Source: JAMCRM01 sp041685075 (GTDB lineage: Bacteria; Acidobacteriota; Terriglobia; Bryobacterales; Bryobacteraceae). From it: a DNA stretch of 32,930 nucleotides. The translations under genes were made by a program, and so were the position numbers. Positions 1-8,385 of this stretch are shown one piece after another; position 1 is the first letter of the stretch; each line of letters opens with the position of its first letter. The notes under the pieces are model-generated. The model searched no databases. It was not told the DNA's origin and saw nothing but the letters and a program-made list of their open reading frames with translations. The stretch lies in NCBI GenBank assembly GCA_041685075.1, contig JAWLGN010000021.1, positions 1 to 32,930 on the forward strand, read 5' to 3'.

Positions 1-321
1 ATTGAGCGTGATGGTGAGCTGGTTCTCCCCTTCGGTGAAGTAGGCGGGCGATCCCGAGACCCGGAAGAAACCCTCGCGCCAGGCTCCCACCAGGTAGGCG
101 CCCGGCTCGCTGAGTCTGAGATCGAACTGTCCGAACGGGTCGGAGGTGGCGGAACCCCCGGCGCCGCCGCCTTCCGGACGCACCGATACGCGCGCCCCCG
201 CGACCGCCACTCCGTTCTCGTCCAGTACTTTACCGGCGATCCGGACCTGCGCCGGTGCACCGGCGGCGATCAGCAGGGCAAGCGCCGCAGCGCGCCACTG
301 GGGATGGGGCCGGGTGAGCAT
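1..321 (-). CDS. Secreted protein with carboxypeptidase-regulatory-like domain (3' end outside window)
   Basis: The frame is open from an ATG at 321 to the window edge, giving 107 codons of the N-terminus. The protein begins with a short basic stretch (MLTRPHPQWR), then a hydrophobic alanine/leucine run ending in GAPAQ, which reads as a Sec signal peptide cleaved near residue 23. It continues with KVLDENGVAVAGARVSVRPE, then a glycine-rich turn, then SDPFGQFDLRL. This is the usual seven-strand carboxypeptidase-regulatory/Cna-B-like beta sandwich found at the N-terminus of many acidobacterial surface proteins and TonB-dependent transporters. Which larger family it belongs to cannot be decided because the rest lies outside the window. 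A TAGAAT box at 333-338 on the same strand lies 11 bases before the start. The signal peptide and domain are clear; the overall function is not. Confidence 0.75.
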   Translation of the reverse strand, partial: MLTRPHPQWRAAALALLIAAGAPAQVRIAGKVLDENGVAVAGARVSVRPEGGGAGGSATSDPFGQFDLRLSEPGAYLVGAWREGFFRVSGSPAYFTEGENQLTITLN

Positions 322-332
322 CGGCTACCATC

Positions 333-338
333 ATTCTA
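333..338 (-). promoter_or_regulatory. Possible -10 box close to the start of the truncated secreted gene
   Basis: TAGAAT on the minus strand matches TATAAT at five of six positions and sits 11 bases before the ATG at 321. A start site about seven bases downstream of the box would leave a leader of only a few bases. No convincing -35 hexamer was seen, so this is tentative. Confidence 0.3.
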
Positions 339-384
339 CTTCCCCCCGGCGGGCCGAAGGGCGGAGCGCGGGCCGCCGCGGAAG

Positions 385-390
385 TATAAT
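385..390 (+). promoter_or_regulatory. Consensus -10 box six bases before a start codon (leaderless transcript)
   Basis: A perfect TATAAT is followed by only six bases before the ATG at 397. Sigma-70 transcription normally starts about seven bases after the -10 box, which would place the first base of the message at or next to the ATG. No Shine-Dalgarno sequence could fit in such a message. The -35 region is poor. Confidence 0.45.
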
Positions 391-396
391 CGTGGC

Positions 397-642
397 ATGT
401 TGGACGTAATCCGCAGGCACGGTTTGATTGCGTTCATGCTGGCCTTGGGAGTGGTCAGCCTGGGTGACGGCGTGGCCAAGGCCTGGCACGGGCAACCTGC
501 GAACTCCGCCGGGGTGGCGCTGCTGATGGTGGCCATCGTGGCGGAGGAACTCGAGCGCCGCGGCATGTCCACCCGCCTTGCCGTGCTGCGGGCAGTGCGC
601 TGGGCCGGCTTCCTCGGCGCGCTGGCGTTTCTGATGCTATAG
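397..642 (+). CDS. Small two-helix membrane protein, unknown function
   Basis: This 81-residue protein starts at the ATG directly after a consensus -10 box. Longer upstream readings of the frame are less likely because they would run through that promoter. It has a basic N-terminus (MLDVIRRHG), a first hydrophobic segment at about residues 9-25 and a second at the C-terminus (about 64-81, WAGFLGALAFLML). A middle stretch (about 38-58) is moderately hydrophobic and ends in EELERRG. I recognise no family. It stands alone between a divergent secreted protein and a convergent secreted protein. Real coding status rests on the promoter placement and a plausible membrane protein sequence, so confidence is moderate. 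Confidence 0.5.
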   Translation: MLDVIRRHGLIAFMLALGVVSLGDGVAKAWHGQPANSAGVALLMVAIVAEELERRGMSTRLAVLRAVRWAGFLGALAFLML

Positions 643-680
643 CGCCCAGGCCACGCCCAGGAGCGTGCGGTACTTCGCGC

Positions 681-1826
681 TCAACGAGCCTGGCGCCAAC
701 GCTCCCACCACTGTGCCAGAGTGAGACCGTGTCCGGCCTTCTGCAGCCGTTCGATGCCCTGCAACTGCAGGACGAGCGACTGTTTCGCATCCGCCAGTCC
801 TCTGCGGATGGCGGGATCCAGAACGCTTTCGACTTCTTCCGGCAGGCCGGGGAAACGCGACCGGAGTTCCTCCGTCATCCGCGGATCGGGATCCTCGGGC
901 AGCTTGTCGACGGCCGAGCGGATGCGCGCCATCCTGGCGGCATCGTCGCCGGCCGCGGGATCGTCCATCACTTCCCCGACCAGGCGATCGATTCTCTCCC
1001 GCTGAACTCTGACCCCCATTCTCCGGGCGACCATCGGTGCGGCGGAAGCGGGATCGCCCTCATAACTGCCGTCCTGGAACAGCGCCGCCCGCAGTACCAG
1101 GAGCGTGGGGAGCGGATCGGCCACATATTTCCCGTTCACGAACCTCCCAGTATGCGAATAACCGAACCGGTAGCGGTACGTCTCCCCCGGAGCGATGATC
1201 CCCCCAGGGCGATGGCCAACCACTCTGCGAACTGGACCATTGGCGCTGGGCATCACGAGGCTGAACGCCGTGACCCTCTTCGCGGAAAGGTTGCGCACCG
1301 CCAGGTCCCACGATACGCGGTCCTCTCCGACGACTTCGATCTGAAGCGATGGGGCCTTGCTCAACGTCCGGGGACGGGTCGAAACCGGCGGCTTTGCGCT
1401 GACGATCTTCAAGGTCAGGGGTTCGAGGCCAAGCCGCTCCATTTCGCCAAGCGTGATGGACTGGTCCAGAGCGCCGGAGTAGGTACCCACCGGCTCGGAC
1501 CGGGCGTTATGTAGCCGGCCGGGAGTTGCCTGCGGGTCTCCGAAGACTGCGGATCCGGTGATCCGTACCAGGGCGCCCTCCACTGCGTACTCCAGCTTCA
1601 GGGCGGTGGGCTGAGTCTGGTTCGGATCGGCGCTCGCCGCGCGGCGCAGGCTGGGCCCGGAGAGGAACGTCATCCCCCGGCCGCAGCCCAGGACCACGTA
1701 ACGTGGCGGAAACCCGCGCAAGCTGGGAAGTTCCAGCGCGAACTGCGGTTCCGGGCACGGCTGCCGATCGCGGTCCGCCCCAGCGAGTATCGAGGTCCCG
1801 AGTATGAACAGGAAAACAGCTTTCAC
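681..1826 (-). CDS. Secreted hypothetical protein
   Basis: This protein of 381 residues has no family I recognise. The GTG at 1826 is chosen because it begins a clean Sec signal peptide (VKAVFLFILGTSILAGA), has an AGGTG five bases upstream, and lies just after a good promoter (-35 at 1869-1874, -10 at 1846-1851). Upstream in-frame codons would extend into the dehydratase gene. The mature protein has a cysteine pair near the front (PCPEP, VLGCGRG), a beta-rich middle resembling an immunoglobulin-like fold (ITGSAVFGDP, WDLAVRNLSAKRVTAFSLV), and a charged helical C-terminal third ending in LAQWWERWRQAR. Location is probably periplasmic or surface. The own promoter suggests it is transcribed apart from the dehydratase. 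Function unknown. Confidence 0.7.
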   Translation of the reverse strand: MKAVFLFILGTSILAGADRDRQPCPEPQFALELPSLRGFPPRYVVLGCGRGMTFLSGPSLRRAASADPNQTQPTALKLEYAVEGALVRITGSAVFGDPQATPGRLHNARSEPVGTYSGALDQSITLGEMERLGLEPLTLKIVSAKPPVSTRPRTLSKAPSLQIEVVGEDRVSWDLAVRNLSAKRVTAFSLVMPSANGPVRRVVGHRPGGIIAPGETYRYRFGYSHTGRFVNGKYVADPLPTLLVLRAALFQDGSYEGDPASAAPMVARRMGVRVQRERIDRLVGEVMDDPAAGDDAARMARIRSAVDKLPEDPDPRMTEELRSRFPGLPEEVESVLDPAIRRGLADAKQSLVLQLQGIERLQKAGHGLTLAQWWERWRQAR

Positions 1827-1845
1827 CTGAGCACCTACGGGCCCG

Positions 1846-1874
1846 ATTGTATGATTTGCCGGCACCGGGCACAA
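1846..1874 (-). promoter_or_regulatory. Sigma-70 type promoter for the secreted hypothetical protein
   Basis: On the minus strand TTGTGC (1869-1874) is separated by exactly 17 bases from TACAAT (1846-1851), a good match in sequence and spacing. The box ends 19 bases before the GTG at 1826, leaving a short leader that still holds the AGGTG ribosome site. It lies in the gap after the dehydratase stop codon. Confidence 0.55.
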
Positions 1875-1908
1875 GGGCATTGCCGCCAGGTCCCGGCGAA
1901 ATACCGGC

Positions 1909-3885
1909 CTACGCGTTCCCGCGCGCTTTTCCGAGCGCACGGAGGATGGCTTCCGTATCGAAGACCGCCCCGCCCCAGGAGCCGCCGCTGGCGTTCTGGA
2001 GCGCGGCCCACAGGCGTGTATCGTCGGGCAGCCGCGGATCGGGCGCCAGGTCCTCGCGCGGCGCGCGGGAGGCCAGCACGCGGGCGCCCTCTTCGGCGCC
2101 GAAGATACGGCCGCCGCAGCCTACCAGGTCGATGCTGCCGGTGAGGTTCACGCGGTCGATCGCGATCTCCACCGTGTCCCCGTCGCGCAGCTTGCCGATG
2201 GGGCCGCCGGCCAGCGCCTCCGGTGAGATGTGGCCGATGCAAGCGCCCGTGGATACGCCGCTGAAGCGCGCATCCGTCAGCACCGCCACGTGCTTGCCAA
2301 AAGTCAGGTACTTCAGCGCCGAGGTGATCTGAAAGATCTCTTCCATCCCGGTGCCCATGGGCCCGCGGCAGATCAGCACCAGCACGTCGCCGGGCTTGAT
2401 GCCGGCCGGGCCCCTGTCCTTCAGGGCGGCGATGGCGGCGGCTTCCGTCGTAAAGACGCGAGCCGGCCCGCGCTTGCGGTAGACCCCGTCGGCATCCACC
2501 ACCGAAGGGTCGATGGAGGTGCTCTTTACGACCGAGCCCTCCGGCGCCAGGTTGCCCTTGGGGAAGCAGACCGTGGAGGTCAGGCCGCGGGCGCGCGCGC
2601 CCTCGGGGTCCATGATGACGTCGTCGGGATCCACGCCGTCGCGCTCGCGCAGCACGCGGCGCAGCGCCTCCCGGCGCGGCGAGCGCTCCCACCAGTCGAG
2701 CATGCGCCCCAGGGTCTCGCCGCTGGCAGTGAGCGCGCCGGTTTCGAGCAGCCCCGCGCGCCGCAGGTGCAGCATGACTTCCGGAACTCCGCCGGCCAGG
2801 AATACCTGCACGGTGGGATGGTTGCGCGGCCCGTTGGGCAGCGCGTCCACCAGGCGGGGCACGCGCCGGTTCACCGCTGCCCAGTCGTCGGCCGTGGGAC
2901 GGCGGAGGCCCGCGGCGTGAGCCACCGCCGGGAGGTGCAGGATCAGGTTGGTGGAGCCGCCGAAGGCCGCGTGCGCCGCCATGGCGTTGTGCAGCGCGGC
3001 CTCCGTGACGATGTCCTTTATGGTGATGCCGCGCGCCTCCATGGCCAGGATGGCGCGTGCCGAGCGGCGCGCCATATCGGTCCAGATGGGATGACCGGAG
3101 GGCGAGAGAGCCGAGTGCGTAAGGGAGAGGCCCAGCGCCTCCCCCACCACCTGGCAGGTGGCCGCCGTGCCCAGAAACTGGCAGCCGCCGCCGGGCGTGG
3201 CGCAGGCATGGCAGAGCACCGCGGCGGCCTCCTCCAGGGTGATCTCGCCGTGCGCAAAACGCGCCCCGGCCGCCTGCACCTTGCCGGCATCCTCACCTTT
3301 TTCCGCCAGCAGCGTGACACCGCCCGGCACCAGCACGCACGGCAGGTCGCGCATGGAAGCGAGCGCCATCATCATCGCCGGCATGCCCTTATCGCAGGTG
3401 GCCACCCCCACTACGCCGCGCCGCGTCGGCAGCGAGCGGATCAGCCGCCGGAAGATCGCCGCTGCGTCGTTGCGATACGGCAGGCTGTCGAACATGGCGG
3501 TGGTGCCCTGGCTGCGGCCGTCGCAGGGATCCGTGCAATAACCCGCGAAGGGCACCGCGCCGAGCGATTTCAACTCCTTCGCCGCCGCGTCCATCAACAG
3601 CCCCACTTCCCAGTGGCCGGTGTGATATCCCAGCGCCACGGGAGTGCCGTCGGGGGCGCGAATGCCGCCGTGGGTGCTCAGGATCAGGATTTCGGGGCCG
3701 CCCATGGCGGTCGGATCCCAACCCATGCCGGCGTTCTGCGCCCAGCCGAACAGGTCGCCCGAAGGCCGTTCGAGCAGCAGTTCGGGCGTCAGGGGCAGGG
3801 AACCCGCGGGACCGGGCGCCGTCGAGCGGACGTCGTACAGCGACACATCGCCGGAGTCGAGGATGCTATCCAGGGTGACAGACAT
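1909..3885 (-). CDS. YjhG/YagF-type sugar-acid (D-xylonate) dehydratase, IlvD/Edd family
   Basis: This protein of 658 residues is close to the usual length of the E. coli YagF/YjhG branch and longer than IlvD. These cytoplasmic Fe-S enzymes remove water from aldonic acids such as D-xylonate to give 2-keto-3-deoxy acids. Candidate cluster cysteines lie in YCTDPCDGRSQGT (residues 117-129), ATCDKGMP (Cys164) and PGGGCQFLGTAAT (Cys235). The N-terminal block (FGWAQNAGMGWDPTAMGGPE) and HTGHWEVG are typical of this branch. An MFS transporter lies just upstream in the same direction, separated by a hairpin, so uptake of a sugar or sugar acid followed by dehydration is the natural reading. Family assignment is firm; the substrate (xylonate or another aldonate) is inferred. 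Confidence 0.92.
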   Translation of the reverse strand: MSVTLDSILDSGDVSLYDVRSTAPGPAGSLPLTPELLLERPSGDLFGWAQNAGMGWDPTAMGGPEILILSTHGGIRAPDGTPVALGYHTGHWEVGLLMDAAAKELKSLGAVPFAGYCTDPCDGRSQGTTAMFDSLPYRNDAAAIFRRLIRSLPTRRGVVGVATCDKGMPAMMMALASMRDLPCVLVPGGVTLLAEKGEDAGKVQAAGARFAHGEITLEEAAAVLCHACATPGGGCQFLGTAATCQVVGEALGLSLTHSALSPSGHPIWTDMARRSARAILAMEARGITIKDIVTEAALHNAMAAHAAFGGSTNLILHLPAVAHAAGLRRPTADDWAAVNRRVPRLVDALPNGPRNHPTVQVFLAGGVPEVMLHLRRAGLLETGALTASGETLGRMLDWWERSPRREALRRVLRERDGVDPDDVIMDPEGARARGLTSTVCFPKGNLAPEGSVVKSTSIDPSVVDADGVYRKRGPARVFTTEAAAIAALKDRGPAGIKPGDVLVLICRGPMGTGMEEIFQITSALKYLTFGKHVAVLTDARFSGVSTGACIGHISPEALAGGPIGKLRDGDTVEIAIDRVNLTGSIDLVGCGGRIFGAEEGARVLASRAPREDLAPDPRLPDDTRLWAALQNASGGSWGGAVFDTEAILRALGKARGNA

Positions 3886-3904
3886 AGGGTAAGGCGGGTA
3901 GGAC

Positions 3905-3934
3905 CCCGCTGCGGGACCGCAACCCCGCAGCGGG
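3905..3934. repeat. Perfect 11-bp inverted repeat between transporter and dehydratase genes
   Basis: CCCGCTGCGGG (3905-3915) and CCCGCAGCGGG (3924-3934) are perfect reverse complements separated by eight bases. Each arm is also nearly self-complementary (CCCGC-N-GCGGG). The element fills much of the 57-base gap between the MFS stop codon and the dehydratase start and has no T tract in either direction. It could be an RNA stability or attenuation element inside the operon, or a REP-like intergenic repeat. Confidence 0.6.
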
Positions 3935-3942
3935 ATAGTCCG

Positions 3943-5118
3943 TCAGGCGGCCTGCCCGGCGCTCTTCCGCACCGTCAGGGGGCGCAGCGCCAGGTTCACC
4001 ACCACCATGACAACGGAGAAGGCGGGCAGCAGCAGCAGCGCGGTTCCCAGGCTGGTGGCGTCGGCAATACGCCCGATCACCGGTGAGGTGACGGCCGAGC
4101 CGATCCACCCGCTGGTGATCACGATCCCCATGGCCGTGGCGGTCATGCGCGGGAAGACGTCCCCGACCATCGCCAGCGTGGTGGGGAAGACCGGCGCCAT
4201 GGCAATGCCCGTCAGGAAAACGGCCGCTCCGGCAGTGACCGGGTCGGCGGTCTGCAGCATCACGAACGTCGTGATGGCCATCAGCACCGCGGCCCACAGG
4301 GTAACGGTGGCCGCCCGCACCTTGATCAGAATCGGGGAGACCGCCACGCGCCCAACCAGCAGGCCCAACGCGAAGCCCAGCGAGAGAATCTTCAGCGCGC
4401 TGGCCTCGGGAACGCCGCGCGAAACCAGGTAGCTGGTGAGCCAGTTCCATACCCCGACTTCGCAGCCCACGTAGAGGAAATTGAACAGCGCCAGCAGCCA
4501 GAGCACCGGCCGGCCCAACACCGCCCCCGCTTCGGAAGACTTGAACCCACGCTCGCCGGTGGGCGGCGGCATGGGGGTGATGGCGTGCACCGCGAAGGTG
4601 ACCGCCGTCAGTACCGCCACCAGGTAGGCCAGCCCGATGGTGTTATCGGCAAACAGGAAGCCGGCCACCGCGGGGGTGAGCAGACCACCCAGACCGAAGA
4701 AGAGGTTCACCAGGTTGAACAGCGCGGCGCGGCGTTCTTCGCTCACGTCGCTCACCAGCGCGTTCGCCGCGGTAACGATGATGCCGCCCCCCAGGCCCAG
4801 GAGGAACATCAGGGTGGCCAGCATACCGAAGCCGGTAGAGTTGGGCAGTACGAACAGCACCGCCGCGACCGTCCCCAGCCCGAGCACCAGGCCGGTCTTC
4901 TTTCCCTTGTTATCAATCAGGGGACCGACCGATACCGAGGCGATCATCAGGCCGAGCGCCTGCGCCAGGGCGACCATCCCCTTATCGCCATCCGAGAGTC
5001 CGAACCTCTCGGCCAGTTGGGGAAGCAGCGTCCCCAGCATAGCGGCGATCATGCCATATACGAGAATTGCGAGGATCACCGCCGGAATCAGGCGGGCCGT
5101 GGAGACTTTGGCTGACAT
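3943..5118 (-). CDS. MFS transporter, probable sugar or sugar-acid permease
   Basis: This protein of 391 residues has about twelve hydrophobic segments, the normal MFS layout in the inner membrane. Between helices 2 and 3 it has GPLIDNKGKKTG, the A-loop position of the superfamily. A long polar linker (TPMPPPTGERGFKSSEAGAV) separates the two six-helix halves. The style (GLGGGIIVTAANALVSDVSEE) recalls the FHS/FucP-like sugar porters. It sits immediately upstream of the YagF-type dehydratase on the same strand, so it probably imports the dehydratase's substrate or a precursor. An AGGATAGG lies ten bases or so before the ATG. A terminator for the preceding gene lies just upstream, so this gene should begin a new transcript. 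Substrate is inferred from context only. Confidence 0.85.
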   Translation of the reverse strand: MSAKVSTARLIPAVILAILVYGMIAAMLGTLLPQLAERFGLSDGDKGMVALAQALGLMIASVSVGPLIDNKGKKTGLVLGLGTVAAVLFVLPNSTGFGMLATLMFLLGLGGGIIVTAANALVSDVSEERRAALFNLVNLFFGLGGLLTPAVAGFLFADNTIGLAYLVAVLTAVTFAVHAITPMPPPTGERGFKSSEAGAVLGRPVLWLLALFNFLYVGCEVGVWNWLTSYLVSRGVPEASALKILSLGFALGLLVGRVAVSPILIKVRAATVTLWAAVLMAITTFVMLQTADPVTAGAAVFLTGIAMAPVFPTTLAMVGDVFPRMTATAMGIVITSGWIGSAVTSPVIGRIADATSLGTALLLLPAFSVVMVVVNLALRPLTVRKSAGQAA

Positions 5119-5135
5119 AGAGTGCCTATCCTATA

Positions 5136-5174
5136 ACAAAAACGAAAGCCGTGGGTACAGCAGCATCCCACGGC
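5136..5174 (-). terminator. Intrinsic terminator after the first Gfo/Idh/MocA gene
   Basis: On the minus strand GCCGTGGG (5174-5167) pairs with CCCACGGC (5155-5148) across an 11-base loop, followed by TTTCGTTTTTG. The geometry is standard for Rho-independent termination and separates the oxidoreductase transcript from the MFS-dehydratase genes downstream. Confidence 0.8.
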
Positions 5175-5191
5175 CTTGCCCTTCTACTTTC

Positions 5192-6475
5192 TTAAACGAA
5201 GCGATACTTGCTGGCGCCGTCGTCCCAGAGAATCTTCTTTCCGTTCCTGAGCGACAGGGTAGCCATGTGGCCGGAGATGGCGGCCTGCTGGCCCACGTCG
5301 GGCGGCGCGATCACTTTTTCTTTGCCCAGGATGGCGTTGATGAAGTTGCGGAAGTGGTTGATGGCGCCATCGGCTTCCTTGAAGTCCTTCTGTCCGTTGA
5401 GGTGGATGGGCGGCTTGTTCTTCACCGCGTCGGAAACGCCGCGGTAGTTCTCCGGCCAGAAGTAGAGATCCTGCCGGTTGAGCACTTCGATGGTGCCCTC
5501 GTTGCCCATCAACTGCTCGCCGTAGCCGTAGCGGACGTTGCCGAAGTAGCAGGAGTAGTTCAGGTGCAGGCGGCCGGGGTACTCGTAGACGGCGCTGAGG
5601 GTGTCGGGAGCGTCGCGGTCGTCGTCGGCGCCGGTCCACCGGTAGATCGCCCCGGAGGCCATGCAGGAGGACGGCGTCGTCTTGCCCAGCATGAAGTTGA
5701 CGATGTCGGTCTGGTGCACCAGGAGGTCCGTGGAGATGCCGCCGGAGTAATCCCAGTAGAGCCGCCACTGGAAGTAGCGCCGCTTGTCGAAGGGACGCTT
5801 CGGAGCGGGACCCAGGAAGCGCTTCCAATCGGTGTTGGATTCGTTCGCTTCCGCGGGAATGTTGTAGCGCCAGGCCGGCTGGTTTGGCGGACTGTTGCGG
5901 TACCAGAACGCGCGCACGTAGTGGACGTCGCCGATCAGCCCCTGGGCCACCAGTTCCTTGGCCTTCTTATAGAGCGATGAGCTGCGGTTCTGCGTGCCCA
6001 CCTGGCAGACCTTGCCGGATTTCTTCCACGCCTCGATAATTTCCCAGCCCTGCTCGATGGTCTGGGCCAGGGGTTTTTCGATGTAGACGTGCTTGCCGGC
6101 GTTGAGCGCCGCAATGGTCATTTCGTGGTGCAGGTGCTCGGGGGTCATGATGAAGACCGCGTCGATGGACTTGTCCTTCAACAGATCCCTGTAGTCCACG
6201 TAGGTCTGGGGCGTGTTGCCCCAGGTGGTGTTGACGTTATCCTTGGCCCGTGCGATGTAGCCCTGGTAGGTGTCGCAGACGGCCTTGAAGTGGATATCGT
6301 TCGGCGCGGCCTCTTTGAGCCACCTGATGCCATAGTCCCCGCGGGTACCCACGCCAATCCAGCCGAGGGTGATTTTGTCGTTCTGCCCGCGCGCGGAAAT
6401 CACGGCGGGTCCCGCCGCGACGGCCGCCGCGACGGATTTCCGCAGGAAATCCCGGCGCTCGATTTTGTCCGCCAT
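5192..6475 (-). CDS. Tat-exported Gfo/Idh/MocA family oxidoreductase
   Basis: This protein of 427 residues uses NAD(P) to oxidise, reduce or epimerise sugars or polyols. The N-terminus ERRDFLRK followed by an alanine-rich segment to about residue 29 is a twin-arginine signal, so the folded, cofactor-loaded enzyme is probably exported. The dinucleotide loop reads GVGTRG (residues 41-46), and the family catalytic lysine lies in EKP (133-135). The C-terminal half is the alpha/beta domain of the family, with FLGPAPKRPF and YWDYSGGISTDLLVHQTD, typical of the large environmental paralogue group. GGAGA stands nine bases before the ATG. The gene lies 33 bases behind an MFS gene and ends in a strong terminator, so the two probably form an operon. 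Substrate unknown. Confidence 0.9.
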   Translation of the reverse strand: MADKIERRDFLRKSVAAAVAAGPAVISARGQNDKITLGWIGVGTRGDYGIRWLKEAAPNDIHFKAVCDTYQGYIARAKDNVNTTWGNTPQTYVDYRDLLKDKSIDAVFIMTPEHLHHEMTIAALNAGKHVYIEKPLAQTIEQGWEIIEAWKKSGKVCQVGTQNRSSSLYKKAKELVAQGLIGDVHYVRAFWYRNSPPNQPAWRYNIPAEANESNTDWKRFLGPAPKRPFDKRRYFQWRLYWDYSGGISTDLLVHQTDIVNFMLGKTTPSSCMASGAIYRWTGADDDRDAPDTLSAVYEYPGRLHLNYSCYFGNVRYGYGEQLMGNEGTIEVLNRQDLYFWPENYRGVSDAVKNKPPIHLNGQKDFKEADGAINHFRNFINAILGKEKVIAPPDVGQQAAISGHMATLSLRNGKKILWDDGASKYRFV

Positions 6476-6508
6476 AAGCTTCGTTCTCCGGTAGTAAGCT
6501 AACCCACA

Positions 6509-7747
6509 TCATAACAAGGGGACACCGGCGCCGGTCGGGCGGCGCGGCGGGCGGTCCAGGAGGCGCCAGGAGAGCAGCCCCACGGCCGGGAAGCCCGCCG
6601 CGATAAAGAAGGCCTCCTCGTAGCGGTGCAGGTCGAACAGCCGCCCCAGCACCGGCATGAACACCGCCACCGCGGCGCTCCAGGATCCCGCCCCGACGCC
6701 CGCTACCAGGCTGGAATGGGCCGACGAGAAGACCCGCGTCCCGTAAGCCATCGACAGCACGATGAAGCCGGAGGCCCCGAACATCACCACGAAAAGCCCG
6801 GTCATGAAAACCGCCAGCGAAGCGGCCCACGGCAGCGCCGCAAGCGGCAGGCACAGCACCGCCGCCGCGGCCATCAGGCTGCCCAGCGGCTTGCCGCGGT
6901 CCGCCAGCCATCCCCAGAAGAAGTAGCCCAGCTCCCAGCCCACCGGCGGAATCCACAGCACCGTGCCGATCACCGCCTGGCTCTGTTGGAGCGCCTGCGC
7001 CAGGTAGATGGCCGCGCCGTAGAGCACGAAGCCGATGGGCAGGGCGCCCAATGCGTAGGCGCACATGAAGCTCCACAGCCGGGGATCGGCCAGCCGGGGC
7101 GCGGCGCCGCCCGCAGCCGCCGCCTCCTCGCGCCCCGGCACGGCCCGCACGTCCGGGCGCCGCGAGATGAAGCCCCACAGGATCAGCCAGGCCACCCCCA
7201 CGGCGCCGGTAAAGATGAACGCGCCCCGCCATCCCCAGGCCAGGAACACGGGGGTGACAATCAGGGGCGTGACGATGGCGCCCAAAGAACCGCCGCTGTA
7301 GGCCACCGCGATGCCGCGCCCACGCGCGCCGGGCGGCAGCGTCTGGGTGACGGTCCGCAGGCCCCCGGGGAAAGTGGCCCCTTCTCCGAAGCCGAGAGCC
7401 GCGCGCGCCGCCGCGAAACCTCCGAAGCCCGAGGCCAGCGCGTGCGATGCCGATGCCGCCGTCCACATCGAGACCGCCGCGGCCATCCCGCGCCGCAGCC
7501 CGATGCGGTCCAAAATGCGCCCCCACAGCGGGTTTCCGATGGTATATGCCACGGAAAATCCCGCGATGATCAGACCGTATTGCTCACCGGTCAGCCCCGT
7601 CTCTTGGAGAATCGTAGGCGCCAGCAGGGCCAGGGTATTGCGATCGATGTAGCTGATCAACGAGACCAGCCACATGCTTGCGACCGGCGTCCAGCGGGCC
7701 ACAAACGCGCTCCGGGAGGGCGCTCTCACGCCCGCGGGCACTGCCAT
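6509..7747 (-). CDS. MFS transporter, anion:cation symporter (ACS)-like
   Basis: This protein of 412 residues has twelve predicted membrane segments. The opening MWLVSLISYIDRNTLALLAP resembles the start of the ACS family (hexuronate and other organic anion importers), where helix 1 carries a conserved YxDR motif. RILDRIGLRRG between helices 2 and 3 is the MFS A-motif. The gene precedes the Tat-exported oxidoreductase by 33 bases on the same strand, so it probably brings in a sugar acid or product linked to that enzyme. The ATG at 7747 lies only eight bases after a TATGAT box, suggesting a nearly leaderless message. Substrate is not deducible. Confidence 0.82.
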   Translation of the reverse strand: MAVPAGVRAPSRSAFVARWTPVASMWLVSLISYIDRNTLALLAPTILQETGLTGEQYGLIIAGFSVAYTIGNPLWGRILDRIGLRRGMAAAVSMWTAASASHALASGFGGFAAARAALGFGEGATFPGGLRTVTQTLPPGARGRGIAVAYSGGSLGAIVTPLIVTPVFLAWGWRGAFIFTGAVGVAWLILWGFISRRPDVRAVPGREEAAAAGGAAPRLADPRLWSFMCAYALGALPIGFVLYGAAIYLAQALQQSQAVIGTVLWIPPVGWELGYFFWGWLADRGKPLGSLMAAAAVLCLPLAALPWAASLAVFMTGLFVVMFGASGFIVLSMAYGTRVFSSAHSSLVAGVGAGSWSAAVAVFMPVLGRLFDLHRYEEAFFIAAGFPAVGLLSWRLLDRPPRRPTGAGVPLL

Positions 7748-7755
7748 AGAGCACG

Positions 7756-7761
7756 ATCATA
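7756..7761 (-). promoter_or_regulatory. -10 box immediately upstream of the ACS-like MFS gene
   Basis: TATGAT on the minus strand (five of six consensus) ends eight bases before the ATG at 7747. Transcription starting seven bases downstream would give a leader of one or two bases. No good -35 was identified. The region is shared with the divergent DUF507 gene. Confidence 0.35.
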
Positions 7762-7797
7762 CTCTATCTCGCGTGATAAACTACAAGGCGATCATCA

Positions 7798-8385
7798 ATG
7801 TTGCTTGCCAGGGAATTCGTAGCCTACCTATCACGACAGATCGTCAGGAAACTGAGCCCCGTATACATGGAAACCGCTAATCCGGATGGAGTGGCGGAAC
7901 TGATCGCTTCGATCATCATCGATGAGCTGGCCGTGGAGGACCGCCTCAACGACGAGGTGCGGGAGATCCTGAGCGAATACAGCGATTACATGCGCCGCGA
8001 GGGCGTCAGCTACCAGGAGATGTTCCGCCGCATCAAGAACACCCTGATCGCCCAGCGCAAGGTGATCCGCGCCTCGGGGCGGGACACCGGCGATGCCATG
8101 AAGCTCTCCCGCGACAAGGTCACGGACATGTCGCACAAGCTCACCGCCGCGCTGCGCAAGTCGCGCGAGTTGCGCGTGAAGAAGCCGGCCAATGACCTGC
8201 GCCTGGAAATCGTGCGCGCCATGACCGAGATCCTTACGATCGAGGATCGGGTGGACCGCCTGGCGCGGCAGAAGATCCGCACGCAGAAACGCGAAATTCC
8301 CGAAGGCACCGAGGAATGGGACCTGCTCCACCGGCGTTACTACTCCGAGGAGTTGAAAAAATTGGGGATCGACCTGAGCCGATGA
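7798..8385 (+). CDS. DUF507 family protein
   Basis: This cytoplasmic protein of 195 residues is highly charged and almost entirely helical. It consists of two similar halves of about 95 residues: the first opens MLLAREFVAYLSRQIVRKL and the second begins near KLSRDKVTDMSHKLTAALRKS. This two-repeat layout with the SAEELAVEDRLNDEVRE-type segment is what I know as DUF507, found in Aquificae, Acidobacteria, Deltaproteobacteria and relatives. No biochemical role is established to my knowledge. AAGG lies nine bases before the ATG. Its TGA overlaps the ATG of a ribokinase-type gene (ATGA), so the two are translationally coupled. Confidence 0.85.
   Translation: MLLAREFVAYLSRQIVRKLSPVYMETANPDGVAELIASIIIDELAVEDRLNDEVREILSEYSDYMRREGVSYQEMFRRIKNTLIAQRKVIRASGRDTGDAMKLSRDKVTDMSHKLTAALRKSRELRVKKPANDLRLEIVRAMTEILTIEDRVDRLARQKIRTQKREIPEGTEEWDLLHRRYYSEELKKLGIDLSR

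Noticed and set aside
643..680. The gap between the small membrane protein and the convergent secreted protein
   Set aside because: It holds a short imperfect direct repeat (GCCCAGGCCACGCCCAGG) but no stem with a T tract and no open frame of note.
2230..4086. A 618-codon open frame antisense to the YagF-type dehydratase
   Set aside because: The real gene on the minus strand has all family motifs. The antisense product is rich in Arg, Gly and His without domain features, and it ends inside the next gene.
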